64,000 bases of DNA from Virgisporangium aurantiacum (GCF_016863635.1 NZ_BOPG01000089.1:31159-95158), one strand, 5' to 3'. Counted from the stretch's first letter, positions 18,300 through 26,854 are shown. Translations and numbers: made by a program. Notes: generated by a model not told the origin, from the sequence alone.

Positions 18300-18396
18300 G
18301 CCGGACCGGGTCGCGAAGGCACGCGCGGTGCTGGCGCAGTTGGGCGTGTCCGTCGCCGAACTGCAGACCGCCGAGGCCGTCGGCGTCGCCATGCCC
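18292..18396 (+). pseudogene. integrase 5' fragment (35 codons)
   Basis: ATG 18292 opens a frame MAEPDRVAKARAVLAQLGVS followed by VAELQTAEAVG, which looks like the N-terminal helix of tyrosine recombinases that follow AbrB-like genes in actinomycete integrative elements. It is cut at codon 35 by the left end of IS copy 2 (18397). The rest of the gene is not present on the other side. Confidence 0.5.
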
Positions 18397-19570
18397 TGTG
18401 GGGTGCCAAAAGTCGTTTCGCCTGGTGGTGGTGTGCGGTTCAGGCAGCTCGGTGGTATTCGTTGATGGCGCCGCCGAGGACTCGTCGTCGCCGGACCCCC
18501 GCATCGAGCGGGACCACAACGGTGGGATCATGCTTGGGCGGGTGTTGGCCCAGGCTCTGGTGCGGGCGGTGCCGGTTGAAGTGCGCGATGTACTCGTCGA
18601 GGACCTGCCGGGCGTGGTCCGCGTTGTAGATCAGCATGCGGTCGGTGCACTCGCGGCGGACGGTCCCGATGAACCGTTCGATGTAGCAGTTTGCCCGCGG
18701 CGTCCGCGGCGGAATCTTCACCACCTCGACGCCCTCGTCAGCGAGCACGGCGTCGAACGCGGCGGTGTACTTGCCGTCCCGGTCGCGGATCAGGAACCGG
18801 AACTCGCCGAGGCGCCGGCCCAGGTCCATGACCAGGTTACGGACCTGCTGCGTGCACCATTGCCCGGTCGGGCGCCCGGTGACGCCCAGCAGGTGAACCC
18901 GTCGTGTACCGACCTCCATCGCTACCAGCACGTACAGCCGGCGTAGCAAGACGGTGTCGACGTGGAAGAAGTCGACGGCCAGCATGCCCTGTGCCTGGGT
19001 GCGCAGGAAGGTCCGCCACTGGGTGTCCGCGTCGCGTGGAGCCGGCCCGAGCCTGGCTGTGGCGAGGATGCGTCGAATGGTGCCGGCCCCGACCCGGTGG
19101 CCGAGGCCGACCAGCTCACCCTGGATCCTGCGGTGCCCCCAGGACGGATTTTCCTGCGCCAAGCGCAGGACGAGTTCGCGGATCTCGCTGCCGACCGGTG
19201 GCCGGCCTGTCTGGTTGGGGTAGGTCCAATGCCGTTGGACCAGCCGACGGTGCCAAGCCAGCATCGTTGCCGGAGTGACGATCCGGTGCGCCCACAACCG
19301 GCGCGGAAGGACCCGGGACAGCGCCGACAGCACCGCCCGGTCCAACCACGACAGCTGCGGCCTGCCGACCTGACGACGTAGGACCGCCACCTCGTGCCGC
19401 AAGACCAGCAGCTCCGCGGTCTTGGCGTCCCCGTCGCGGGTCAGCGACGCCAGCCAGCCGAACACCTGCACCGACACCCGATACAGCAACCGCACGAACA
19501 CGAACCGATCATCACGCACCCGAACACCGACCCAGCCCACACACCGTGCGACGACTTTTGGCACGGCACA
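18397..19570 (-). mobile_element. complete single-gene IS (copy 2), same element as copy 1
   Basis: About 1.17 kb. The left end is TGTGGGGTGCCAAAAGTCGT; the right end, read inward from 19570, is TGTGCCGTGCCAAAAGTCGT. Only the transposase gene is carried. It has the same orientation as copy 1. The left flank is a plus-strand integrase start and the right flank the middle of an ABC ATPase gene, with no target duplication, so the insertion was followed by a deletion or recombination. Confidence 0.85.
18440..19501 (-). CDS. rve-core transposase (IS copy 2)
   Basis: 353 residues, collinear with the transposase of copy 1 with scattered substitutions. The catalytic candidates are in AVDFFHVDT, LIRDRDGKYT and NCYIERFIGTV. 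GTG 19501 matches the start of copy 1; the frame stays open far beyond, across the ABC ATPase remnant, but that extension is antisense to real coding DNA. Appears intact. Confidence 0.85.
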   Translation of the reverse strand: MFVRLLYRVSVQVFGWLASLTRDGDAKTAELLVLRHEVAVLRRQVGRPQLSWLDRAVLSALSRVLPRRLWAHRIVTPATMLAWHRRLVQRHWTYPNQTGRPPVGSEIRELVLRLAQENPSWGHRRIQGELVGLGHRVGAGTIRRILATARLGPAPRDADTQWRTFLRTQAQGMLAVDFFHVDTVLLRRLYVLVAMEVGTRRVHLLGVTGRPTGQWCTQQVRNLVMDLGRRLGEFRFLIRDRDGKYTAAFDAVLADEGVEVVKIPPRTPRANCYIERFIGTVRRECTDRMLIYNADHARQVLDEYIAHFNRHRPHQSLGQHPPKHDPTVVVPLDAGVRRRRVLGGAINEYHRAA

Positions 19571-20039
19571 GGGGCTCGTCCTAGACCATTCGGTCCGCGA
19601 CAACCTGCTCCTGCCCCTGCTCGGGCGCATCGGGCGGGGTCCGTTCCTCAGCGACCGCGAGGGCAACTCGCTCGCACGCTCGCTGATCCAGCGGTTCTCC
19701 ATCAAGGTCGCCAACCCGAACCGCCCGGTCCGGCTGCTGTCCGGCGGCAACCAGCAGAAGGTGGTCATCGCCAAATGGCTGGGGATCGAGCCCGACGTCC
19801 TGATCATGGACGAGCCAACGGCGGGCGTCGACATCGGGACCAAGTCCGAGATTCTCGACATGATCCGCAGCCTTGCCGACGACGGCAAGGGCATCATCGT
19901 CATCTCCTCCGAGCTACCGGAACTCCTCGCCGTCTGCGACCGGATCCTCGTACTGCGCGACGGTTCCGTGGCCCAGGATCTGCACCGCCGGGACGTTCGC
20001 GATGAGGAGTCCCTCCAACTCGCCGTCCAAGGAGTCTGA
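19571..20039 (+). pseudogene. sugar ABC transporter ATP-binding protein, 3' part
   Basis: The frame after the IS encodes GLVLDHSVRDNLLLPLL, then the ABC signature LLSGGNQQKV, Walker B VLIMDEPTAGVDIGTKSEI and VISSELPELLAVCDRILVL. This is the second ATPase half of an RbsA/XylG-type protein (~500 aa when whole); the first ~350 residues are missing because IS copy 2 forms the boundary. Three nt separate it from the permease, so it once headed this operon. It cannot make a normal two-domain ATPase. Confidence 0.85.
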
Positions 20040-20042
20040 ACC

Positions 20043-21035
20043 ATGACACGTACTACCGCGCCCGCCGCCGCCGGCGAAGCCACCCCCGCAGGCCGGCGAG
20101 GCCTGGGGAGGATCGGCGAGTTCGACTGGCGGCGCTACGTCATCTACATCGGCTTCGTCGTCGTCTTTCTCTTCTTCGCCGTGTTCCTGCGCGACGAAGG
20201 CTTCCTGACGCCCAACAACCTGCTCAACATCTTCCGGCAGACCGCGATCATCACGGTCATCGCGGTGGCCATGACGTACGTCATCGCGGCCGCGGAGATC
20301 GACCTGAGCGTGGGCTCGGTCGCCGGCCTGTCCAGCGTCTGCACCGCGATGGCCCTGTCCCACTGGGGACTGGCGGCGGGCATCATCGCCGGCCTGGCCG
20401 TCGGACTCGTCGTCGGCTCCATCAACGGCGGCCTGGTCAGCACGCTCGGCATTCCGTCGTTCCTCGTCACCCTCGGCATGCTGGGCATCGCGGCTGGGGT
20501 CGCCCAGTGGATCACCGCTTCGGCCCCCCAGCCGATCCTCAACGACACCTACAACCTCATCTTCGGATCCGGCAACGTGGGCCCGATCCCGGGACTGCTG
20601 CTGTGGTCGGCGGCGTTCGTCGTGGTGGGCGCAGTCGTGTTGGCGAAGACGCGGTTCGGCCGGCAGGTCCTGGCCACCGGCGGCAACCGGACCGCCGCCG
20701 AGTTCACCGGGGTGAACACCCGCCGGATCAAGTTCTCGGTACTGCTGGTGTCCAGTGTGGTGGCCAGCATCGCGGGGATGCTCTACGCCGGCCGGCTGCA
20801 GTCCGGCCGCTTCCAGTGGGGCACCGGCGACGAACTGTCCGCCATCGCGGCCGTCATCCTCGGCGGCACGAGCCTGTTCGGCGGGTACGGCTCGGTCATC
20901 GGCACCCTCTTCGGGGCCCTGCTCATCGGTCTGATCAACAACGGCCTGATCCTCGCGGGGCTCGAGGCCAGCCAACAACAGGTGGTCCGCGGCGTGATCA
21001 TCATCCTCGCCGTCGCGCTGGCCCGCCGGAAGTGA
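20043..21035 (+). CDS. ribose/xylose-type ABC transporter permease
   Basis: 330 residues with 8-10 hydrophobic helices and the RbsC family pattern: NLLNIFRQTAIITVIAVAMT, AAEIDLSVGSVAGLS (EIDLSVG loop), INGGLVSTLGIPSFLVTLG and AIAAVILGGTSLFGGYGSVIG. It should form the inner-membrane channel of a monosaccharide importer. Its ATPase partner is truncated and no substrate-binding protein gene is present, so the system is probably dead unless complemented elsewhere. First intact gene after IS copy 2. Confidence 0.9.
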   Translation: MTRTTAPAAAGEATPAGRRGLGRIGEFDWRRYVIYIGFVVVFLFFAVFLRDEGFLTPNNLLNIFRQTAIITVIAVAMTYVIAAAEIDLSVGSVAGLSSVCTAMALSHWGLAAGIIAGLAVGLVVGSINGGLVSTLGIPSFLVTLGMLGIAAGVAQWITASAPQPILNDTYNLIFGSGNVGPIPGLLLWSAAFVVVGAVVLAKTRFGRQVLATGGNRTAAEFTGVNTRRIKFSVLLVSSVVASIAGMLYAGRLQSGRFQWGTGDELSAIAAVILGGTSLFGGYGSVIGTLFGALLIGLINNGLILAGLEASQQQVVRGVIIILAVALARRK

Positions 21036-21042
21036 GGCCGTC

Positions 21043-21564
21043 ATGACCGCCCGGTTCCGTGCCGGGATCGTCGGCGCCGGTTTCATGGGCACCGTCCACG
21101 CGCATGCCGTCCGGGCCGTCGGCGGGGTGGTGAGCCGGGTCGCGGGCCGCACGCTCGACGAGGCCGAGCAGGCCGCGGCCCGCATGGGCGCCGAACGGCC
21201 GGCAGCCTCGATCGACGACCTGGTGGCCGCCGACGACGTCGACGCCGTGCACATCTGCATCCCGAACAAGACCCACCTCCCGCTCGCCGAGGCCGTCCTG
21301 CGCGCCGGCAGGCACGTCGTATGCGAGAAGCCACTGGCGACCGACCCGGACGACGCCAGGCGGCTCACCGAGGCCGCCGCGGATGCCGGCGCGCAGGGTT
21401 ATCACGATTCGTTCACCGCCTTCGTGTCGGACGTCTACGCCGCGGTAGCCGGGCACAAGCCCGAAGGGCTGCCCACCTTCGCCGACGGCCTGCGGGCGGC
21501 CGTCCTCACGCAAGCCGTCGTGGACTCGACGCGAGACGAGACCTGGGTGGAGGTGCCCGCGTGA
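21043..21564 (+). pseudogene. Gfo/Idh/MocA oxidoreductase with large in-frame internal deletion
   Basis: The N-terminal ~117 residues are a normal Rossmann domain (AGIVGAGFMGTVHAHA, then HICIPNKTHLPLAEAVL and CEKPLA). Directly afterwards comes GYHDSFTAFVSDVYAAVAG and the typical C-terminus. The ~200-residue substrate domain, including the catalytic Lys/His region beyond CEKP, is missing, so the protein is 173 instead of ~370-390 residues. The frame is kept. It overlaps the next gene (GTGA). Probably inactive. Confidence 0.75.
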
Positions 21565-22223
21565 CGGCAGAACGATTCTTCGACCCGCATCAGCGAGAAA
21601 CGGTGGCGGCGGCGATGGCCCGCATCATCCCCACCGACGACCGGCCCGGCGCGCGGGAGGCGGGCACGATCGACTTCCTCGACCGGTACCTGTCCAGCCT
21701 CGACCACGTCTACGCCAAGCCGGACGGCAGCGGTTTCGAGAAGCTCGAAGGCAAGCGGGCACAGGCGTGGCAGCAGCGGCTGGATATCCTGCGCGACAAG
21801 TACGTCGTCGGGGTTCAGGAACTCGACCGTCGGGCCGATACGCGGTTCGGCGCCGACTTCGCGGCACTGACCGGCGAGCAGCAGGACGAGGTCCTCACCG
21901 AGCTGGAGAAGGGCTGCCGGCAGACCGCGGACAACCTGGCCGAGGCGCAGGCGACCGCGGGGTTCGCGCCGGTGGAGACGCCCCTGCAACAGACGAGTGT
22001 GGAGATCGAGCTGGATTTCCTGCCGCTGCTCGCCCTGCACACCCGCCAGGGCTTCTACGCCGACCCCACCTACGGCGGCAACCGCGACCGGGTCGGCTGG
22101 GACTTCATCGGCTTCCCGGGGCCGGCTTCCCTCGCCGACGTGCACTCCGGCCGGTACAGCGTCGTCGAGTACTTCGCCGACCCCCTCGGGTACCCGGGGA
22201 AGGAGGACAACCGTGGCGCCTAA
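21561..22223 (+). CDS. gluconate 2-dehydrogenase subunit 3 family protein
   Basis: 220 residues starting at GTG 21561, which overlaps the upstream stop. The family pattern is visible: FFDPHQRETVAAAMARIIP, DRPGAREAGTIDFLDRYL and, near the end, LHTRQGFYADPTYGGNRD and WDFIGFPG. In characterised three-part sugar dehydrogenases this small subunit pairs with a GMC flavoprotein and helps its folding or export. No Tat signal is present here. It overlaps the GMC gene by 11 nt, so the two should be made together. Confidence 0.85.
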   Translation: MTAERFFDPHQRETVAAAMARIIPTDDRPGAREAGTIDFLDRYLSSLDHVYAKPDGSGFEKLEGKRAQAWQQRLDILRDKYVVGVQELDRRADTRFGADFAALTGEQQDEVLTELEKGCRQTADNLAEAQATAGFAPVETPLQQTSVEIELDFLPLLALHTRQGFYADPTYGGNRDRVGWDFIGFPGPASLADVHSGRYSVVEYFADPLGYPGKEDNRGA

Positions 22224-23856
22224 GCCGAAACCGGAGCGGGTCGACGTCTGCATCATCGGTGCCGGAGCCTCCGGCGCGACCGCCGCGAAGGTGCTCACCG
22301 AGCGCGGGTGGCGGGTGGTGGCGCTGGAACGCGGCCCGTGGCGCACCCGTGAGACGTTCGGCGGTGACGAACTGGCCAACGTCAGCCGCTACAACCTGTG
22401 GCCGGACCCGTTGCTCAACCCCCGGACCGTGCGCACGTCGGCGACCGAGGAGCCCAGGGTCGAGCTGTTCTGCCCCGTGCCGCAGATGGTCGGCGGAGGG
22501 ACGGTGCACTGGCAGGGCTGGCTGCCGCGGTTCACGGAGAACGACTTCCGGCCGCGCACGGTCATCGGCGACCTGCCGGGGGCGACCCTCGCGGACTGGC
22601 CGATCAGCTACGCCGACCTGGAGCCCTACTACAGCCGGATCGAGTGGGCATTCGGCGTCTCCGGCCAGGCCGGGGCGAACCGGTTCGAAGGCCCGCGCAG
22701 CCGCGACTACCCGTGCCCGCCGCTGCCGCTGTCGCGGTACGCGCAGAAGTTTCACGCCGGATGCGCCGCGCTCGGCTACAACTCGTTCCCGACGCCGCAG
22801 GCGGCGCTGTCCCGGCCGTTGAACGGGCGCCGGCCGACGGTCATCAGCGCCTTCGCCCAGCAGCACGGCGATCCGACCGGGACCCGGTCAAGCGCGCTGA
22901 ACGTGTTCGTGCCCGACGCACTCGCGACGGGCCGGTACGACCTGCGTCCCGACAGCTACGTGCGGGAACTGACCGTGGACGAGCGCGGACGCGTCCGCGG
23001 CGCGGTCTACGAGGACGCCGACGGCGACCCGGTCGAGCAGGAGGCGGACGTATTCGTGCTCGCCTGCGGCGCGATCGAAACGGCGCGGCTGCTGCTGCTG
23101 TCGCGCTCGGGCCGCTTCCCGAACGGCCTGGCCAACGGCAGCGACCTGGTCGGCCGCAACGTCACGTTCCACGAGTACAGCGCCGCGGTGGGGCTCTTCG
23201 AGGACCCGATCTACGCCTGGGCCGGCGGCGGCTACATCAGCGCCAGCAGCTTCCAGTTCTACGAGCATGACGACTCGCGCGGCTTCGCCGGCGGCGGACA
23301 CATGGCGTGCGCCGGTGTGGGCATCCCGCTGCCGATCAACTGGGGGCTGCCGGACCGGCCGCTGTGGGGTGCCGAGGCCAAACGCATCGACCGGGAGTAC
23401 TTCAACCACAGCATGGCCGCCGCGATGGTCGTGCACGACATGCCGCAGCTCGACAACCGCGTGGAACTCGATGAGAAAGTGACCGACGCGTGGGGCCTCC
23501 CGGTGGCCCGGATCACGCTGCGGCCGCACCCCAACGACCTGGCGATGGGACGCTACCTGATCGACCGGAACGCGGAGATCCTGGAGGCGGCCGGGGCGAA
23601 GAAGGTCTACCGGGTGTACATCGACCGGATCACCGGCAACTGCTCGCACCAGCACGGCACGACCCGAATGGGCACCGATCCGGAGACGTCGGTGCTGAAC
23701 CCGTGGTGCCAGGCGCACGAGTCCGACAATCTCTTCGTGGTCGACGGCGGCCCGTTCCCCACCGGAACCGGAGCCAACCCGACACTGTCCATCATGGCCA
23801 ACGCCTGGCGGATAGCCGAACACATCGCCAACGGTCGTCGCGAGGTACCGACATAA
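22213..23856 (+). CDS. GMC family FAD-dependent oxidoreductase (glucoside 3-dehydrogenase-like)
   Basis: 547 residues from GTG 22213, with AGGAGG 6 nt before. The N-terminal FAD-binding motif is CIIGAGASGATAAKVL; the C-terminal half has the GMC motifs CSHQHGTTRMG (catalytic His region) and GTGANPTLSIMANAWR. Together with the subunit-3 partner, a Gfo/Idh remnant and a sugar permease, it resembles glucoside 3-dehydrogenases or gluconate 2-dehydrogenases that oxidise a sugar ring position (inference). A longer upstream frame is just overlap. Confidence 0.85.
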   Translation: MAPKPKPERVDVCIIGAGASGATAAKVLTERGWRVVALERGPWRTRETFGGDELANVSRYNLWPDPLLNPRTVRTSATEEPRVELFCPVPQMVGGGTVHWQGWLPRFTENDFRPRTVIGDLPGATLADWPISYADLEPYYSRIEWAFGVSGQAGANRFEGPRSRDYPCPPLPLSRYAQKFHAGCAALGYNSFPTPQAALSRPLNGRRPTVISAFAQQHGDPTGTRSSALNVFVPDALATGRYDLRPDSYVRELTVDERGRVRGAVYEDADGDPVEQEADVFVLACGAIETARLLLLSRSGRFPNGLANGSDLVGRNVTFHEYSAAVGLFEDPIYAWAGGGYISASSFQFYEHDDSRGFAGGGHMACAGVGIPLPINWGLPDRPLWGAEAKRIDREYFNHSMAAAMVVHDMPQLDNRVELDEKVTDAWGLPVARITLRPHPNDLAMGRYLIDRNAEILEAAGAKKVYRVYIDRITGNCSHQHGTTRMGTDPETSVLNPWCQAHESDNLFVVDGGPFPTGTGANPTLSIMANAWRIAEHIANGRREVPT

Positions 23857-23956
23857 AACTGCCTACCAACCGGACACTGGAGGAGATCGCCGAGCGGGCC
23901 GCGGTGAACCCTCACGTGAGGGGTGCCAGCTCGCGGATCGATCTGCGACTACGAAA
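23857..23956 (+). pseudogene. short coding remnant before the IS5 element
   Basis: Right after the GMC stop an open frame encodes KLPTNRTLEEIAERAAV and a few more charged residues before the IS5 element begins at 23957. The start codon position reads ATA; a single G-to-A change from ATG, which would have overlapped the GMC stop as ATGA, could explain it. The original gene cannot be identified. Confidence 0.35.
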
Positions 23957-24850
23957 TTAGGGCTCATCCCAGATGGGTGGGCGCTGACCTGGTCGGTGAT
24001 CATGGTTGAGTGACGGCTGTCGTTGAGAACATGGTCAAGACGTGGGCTCCGGATGACTTCTGGCAGGTGGCGCAGCCGTTGATCCCAGTTCCGCCGCCGC
24101 GTCGGCAGGGCGGTGGAAGAAACGGGCCGATGACCGGGCGGTGCTGGCGGCGATCGTTTACCTGGTTCAGGCCGGCTTGTCCTGGCCGAAACTGCCCGCT
24201 GCCCTGTTCGGGGTCAGCCGATCAACGGTGCACCGCCGGTTCGGCGAGTGGACCCGATCCGGGCTATGGCCGCGGCTGCACCAGCAGTTCCTGCACCGCC
24301 TCGCCGTCGTCTCCGAGATCGACTGGTCGAGGGTCGTCGTCGACTCGATCGCCGTCAGGGCTCAAAAGGGGGCGCTGAAACCGGGCCGAGCCCGACCGAC
24401 CGCGGCAAACCGGGGTCGAAGATCCACCTCATCTGCGACCGCACCGGGATCCCGCTGACCTGCCTCATCTCGGCCGGCAACGTCCCAGACGCCCACCTAC
24501 TCATCCCGCTGCTGGACTCCATCGCCCCGATCCAAGGCCGCCGCGGACGACCCCGGCACCGACCCGGCAAGCTCCACGGCGACAAAGCCTATGACGTACA
24601 CGCCCTACGCCACGAGGTCCGCCGACGCGGCATCGGCGTACGCATCGCCCGCAAAGGGATCGAGTCCTCCGAACGCCTGGGCCGCCACCGCTGGATCGTC
24701 GAGTCCTGCCTGTCCTGGCTCCAACACAACCGCCGACTCGTCCGCCGCTACGACCGCAAAGCCGACCACTTCCAAGCATTCGCCGACCTCGGCTGCATCC
24801 TGCTCTGCTACCGCCGCCTACTCAAGAACAACCATCTGGGATGAGCCCTA
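23957..24850 (+). mobile_element. IS5-family element
   Basis: About 0.89 kb bounded by perfect 20-bp inverted repeats, TTAGGGCTCATCCCAGATGG at the left and its complement ending at 24851 or so on the right. It holds one transposase gene split over three frames. It is inserted between the GMC operon and a scrap of another IS5-type transposase. Confidence 0.85.
24010..24844 (+). pseudogene. IS5-family transposase in three frames
   Basis: Frame 1 (from 24010 or ATG 24031) gives MVKTWAPDDFWQVAQPLIP; frame 2 gives LAAIVYLVQAGLSWPKL up to VVDSIAVRAQKG; frame 3 gives SKIHLICDRTGIPLTCLIS, HGDKAYDV and the end RWIVESCLSWLQHNRRL. The second switch occurs at a CAAAAGGGGG run, a typical programmed -1 site in IS5-group elements. 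The first, in a GAAGAAACGG run near 24118, looks like loss of one A and probably inactivates this copy. Catalytic motifs include DSIAV, DKAYD and the YREK-like RKADHF tail. Confidence 0.75.
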
Positions 24851-24948
24851 AAGGCATCGAGTCCTCGACCAAACTTGGCCGGCACTGGAATGGATCACCC
24901 GATTCCGGCGCCTGGCCCGCCGCTACGCCGGATCGTCGTCGTGCACAT
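24851..24948 (+). pseudogene. scrap of a second IS5-type transposase
   Basis: KGIESSTKLGRH in one frame and WITRFRRLARRYAG in the next correspond to the C-terminal region of an IS5-type transposase (compare KGIESSERLGRHRW in the intact element). The end is lost. The intact IS5 element abuts this scrap. Confidence 0.5.
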
Positions 24949-25171
24949 CCCGGGCCCTGGTTCGGGCAGCGATCAGCCGACGGATACGCGCCAATCGATC
25001 TGCGTCGCTACCTGCGGCGGCAGCGGCCACGTTGATTGCTGCGAGGACCACGCGGTCACGGGTCGTCGCGTCCGTGTTGGCGGCCAGGTATTCGAACATC
25101 TGATCCTCAGTGCCAGAAATCCAATCGGTCGGTCGGGCGGGGTCGGCCGGCGTGGTGTCCATGCCCACCAT
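24923..25171 (-). CDS. hypothetical protein (~82 aa)
   Basis: The product reads as real protein: an N-terminal TDWISGTEDQMFEYLAANTD segment, then a helix-rich LAAINVAAAAAGSDADRLARI and an Arg-rich tail ending in acidic residues. ATG 25171 and ATG 25162 are both possible starts. Its 3' end runs over the transposase scrap on the other strand. No family is recognised. Confidence 0.45.
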   Translation of the reverse strand: MVGMDTTPADPARPTDWISGTEDQMFEYLAANTDATTRDRVVLAAINVAAAAAGSDADRLARIRRLIAARTRARDVHDDDPA

Positions 25172-25403
25172 CCTGCGGGCCACGGTCCGTGTACACGGAT
25201 GAAATCGGAGAGAAAACTGCCTGTGGGGTTCGTAAATGGTGTTCGGTGGCTGTGACGTGCGGACTTTGTCCGCTGGGCGGCGGCGGGGTGACGGCGACGA
25301 TCCATGTCACGACACGATCCAGCCCCGCGACCACTGGTCGATCTTCCTCGTCACCCGGCCACCCCTGAGCCCAGGACGATCTTCTTGATGGAAGGGAGAA
25401 CCT

Positions 25404-25590
25404 TGAACGGCTGCTCCGAGGAAGTATCTGCAGGAACTGCGAGACCGGGCGGTTCGGCTCGCCCGTGAGTCGCACCGGCCGCTGGCCCATGTGGCGCGGG
25501 ATCCGGGAGTGCATCCGGCGATCCGCCTGATCGCCCCGGCACTCAACGCCGGGTGCGCCGGACGCCCGGACCGGCCACGCGCTGGCCACG
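25404..25590 (+). pseudogene. IS3-type orfA remnant
   Basis: The frame gives APRKYLQELRDRAVRLA followed by RPLAHVARDPGVHP, which is the helix-turn-helix start of IS3-family OrfA proteins. Homology dissolves after about 35 codons, with a frame change, and no orfB is present. Confidence 0.55.
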
Positions 25591-25712
25591 TTGAAAGGAG
25601 GGTTGAACAGGCCCAGCCAGTACCCGGATGACTCATTGGGGTTTACTTCTGACGTTTCCGTGGCAAACTCTTTTTGATCAATAATGTTATTCACGATACG
25701 CGGAGACCAGCA

Positions 25713-26249
25713 ATGAGTGGATTCACGGTCACGATCACGCCCACCGGCACCGGCCGCGGCGCACGGGCGGGTCAGACGTCCGGGTCGAAAACGACGATCC
25801 AGGTCGACACGACAGGTGGGATCGCCAGGGTCACTGAGCTTACCGTCCACACCGACGGCTCCGGCCTTTCCCAGCAGGACCTTCCGATAGTCGACCTCGC
25901 CGCGTTGGTGGCCGCTCTGACGCCACCCGCTCCTACCGCGCCGGACACCCCATCGTCCACACAGGTTTCAGCTCAGCCGTCGCGTAGGCGGCGCACCCGA
26001 AACCCCGCCGCGGAGGCACCGAAGAAGTCCACGCAACGTCGACAGCGTGGCCGGGTTGCCGACCAGACCCCGACCCGAAAGACGGCACGAACCAGCCGTG
26101 CCTACCGGCGGATGCCGGAACAGGCGGATGTGGTCGCAGCGTGGAACGACTCCCGCAGCACCATCCAGGTAGCCGACCACTTCGGTGTCCCCCGGCACAC
26201 AGCCACCAGTTGGCTGCGCCGACTACGCCAGACCGGTGTCATCGAGTAG
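25713..26249 (+). CDS. DNA-binding hypothetical protein with C-terminal helix-turn-helix
   Basis: 178 residues from ATG 25713, with CGGAGACC in front; the upstream leader is unusually AT-rich for this genome (25650-25700). Residues 1-~60 are beta-rich (FTVTITPTGTGRG, TTIQVDTTGGIARVTELTV), a Pro/Arg/Lys-rich linker follows, and the last ~45 residues are a helix-turn-helix (ADVVAAWNDSRSTIQVADHF then VPRHTATSWLRRLRQ). It looks like a nucleoid- or element-associated regulator. The target is unknown. Confidence 0.6.
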   Translation: MSGFTVTITPTGTGRGARAGQTSGSKTTIQVDTTGGIARVTELTVHTDGSGLSQQDLPIVDLAALVAALTPPAPTAPDTPSSTQVSAQPSRRRRTRNPAAEAPKKSTQRRQRGRVADQTPTRKTARTSRAYRRMPEQADVVAAWNDSRSTIQVADHFGVPRHTATSWLRRLRQTGVIE

Positions 26250-26252
26250 GCG

Positions 26253-26657
26253 TCAAAGAGCAGCGCGTCCACAGGTACTCGTTGACGGGTACACGTTGAC
26301 GGTGGCCACCGGGTGGTGCTCGATCCGTTCGCCCCGCCGCCATCCGTTGAATGCACAGACATGGTAGGCCGCGTCCCCGGTTACCCTCGCAAACTCTGCG
26401 ATCGTCACGCCTCCGGTGTCGGTAACGCGTTCGCGCTTGGCCGCGCAATATCCACCCGTCTTACCCGCCGAGCCGGCCGAGCCGGCCGGCCGCTCCAGCA
26501 ATGGCAACGCCAATCGCACCCGATCCAATCTGGCGCTAACTGCCCCGCCACACTGAGTTGGACCTCCGCAGACCGCCCCTAAACCCTGCCAATACTCGCA
26601 CGTGGCGTTTGAACCGGCTTTGTTGGTGTGGTCGGGCTGCTTGGTGGTACTGGTCAT
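26253..26657 (-). CDS. hypothetical protein with CEYWQG motif, possibly degraded
   Basis: 134 residues. Near the N-terminus CEYWQGLGAVCG matches a motif seen in small Cys-containing proteins of actinomycete mobile elements. The middle is low in recognisable structure and the C-terminus (TIAEFARVTGDAAYHVCAFNG) is plausible protein again. It may have internal frame damage. Convergent with the helix-turn-helix gene, 3 nt between stops. Confidence 0.35.
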   Translation of the reverse strand: MTSTTKQPDHTNKAGSNATCEYWQGLGAVCGGPTQCGGAVSARLDRVRLALPLLERPAGSAGSAGKTGGYCAAKRERVTDTGGVTIAEFARVTGDAAYHVCAFNGWRRGERIEHHPVATVNVYPSTSTCGRAAL

Positions 26658-26854
26658 GGTACTGGTCGATCACGCGTCGGGAACACGGTCGGATCGCGAT
26701 CGCCCGTGTCGATCTGGGGCAGCCGAGGCACAGGCACCTGCGAGGACTGAGGGCGCCCAGCCGCCCGAGGACGGTGGTGTCGAGACTCGTGACCAAGTGG
26801 TGTCCTTACTGACGACCAAAGCCAGCCTTGCCCCAGGAATCGCACCAAGGCATA

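Noticed and set aside
18440..20083. A 547-residue transposase with N-terminal extension
   Set aside because: The first ~190 residues are antisense to the ABC ATPase remnant; the IS copy at 9800 shows the true start at GTG (19501 here).
19914..21368. A 484-residue open frame on the minus strand opposite the ABC permease
   Set aside because: Composition is Asp/Arg/Gly-rich with no hydrophobic core; it is the antisense of clearly coding permease and Gfo/Idh sequence.
26640..26675. Direct repeat TGGTACTGG ... TGGTACTGG as an operator
   Set aside because: Only two short copies inside a decayed coding stretch and far from a start codon.
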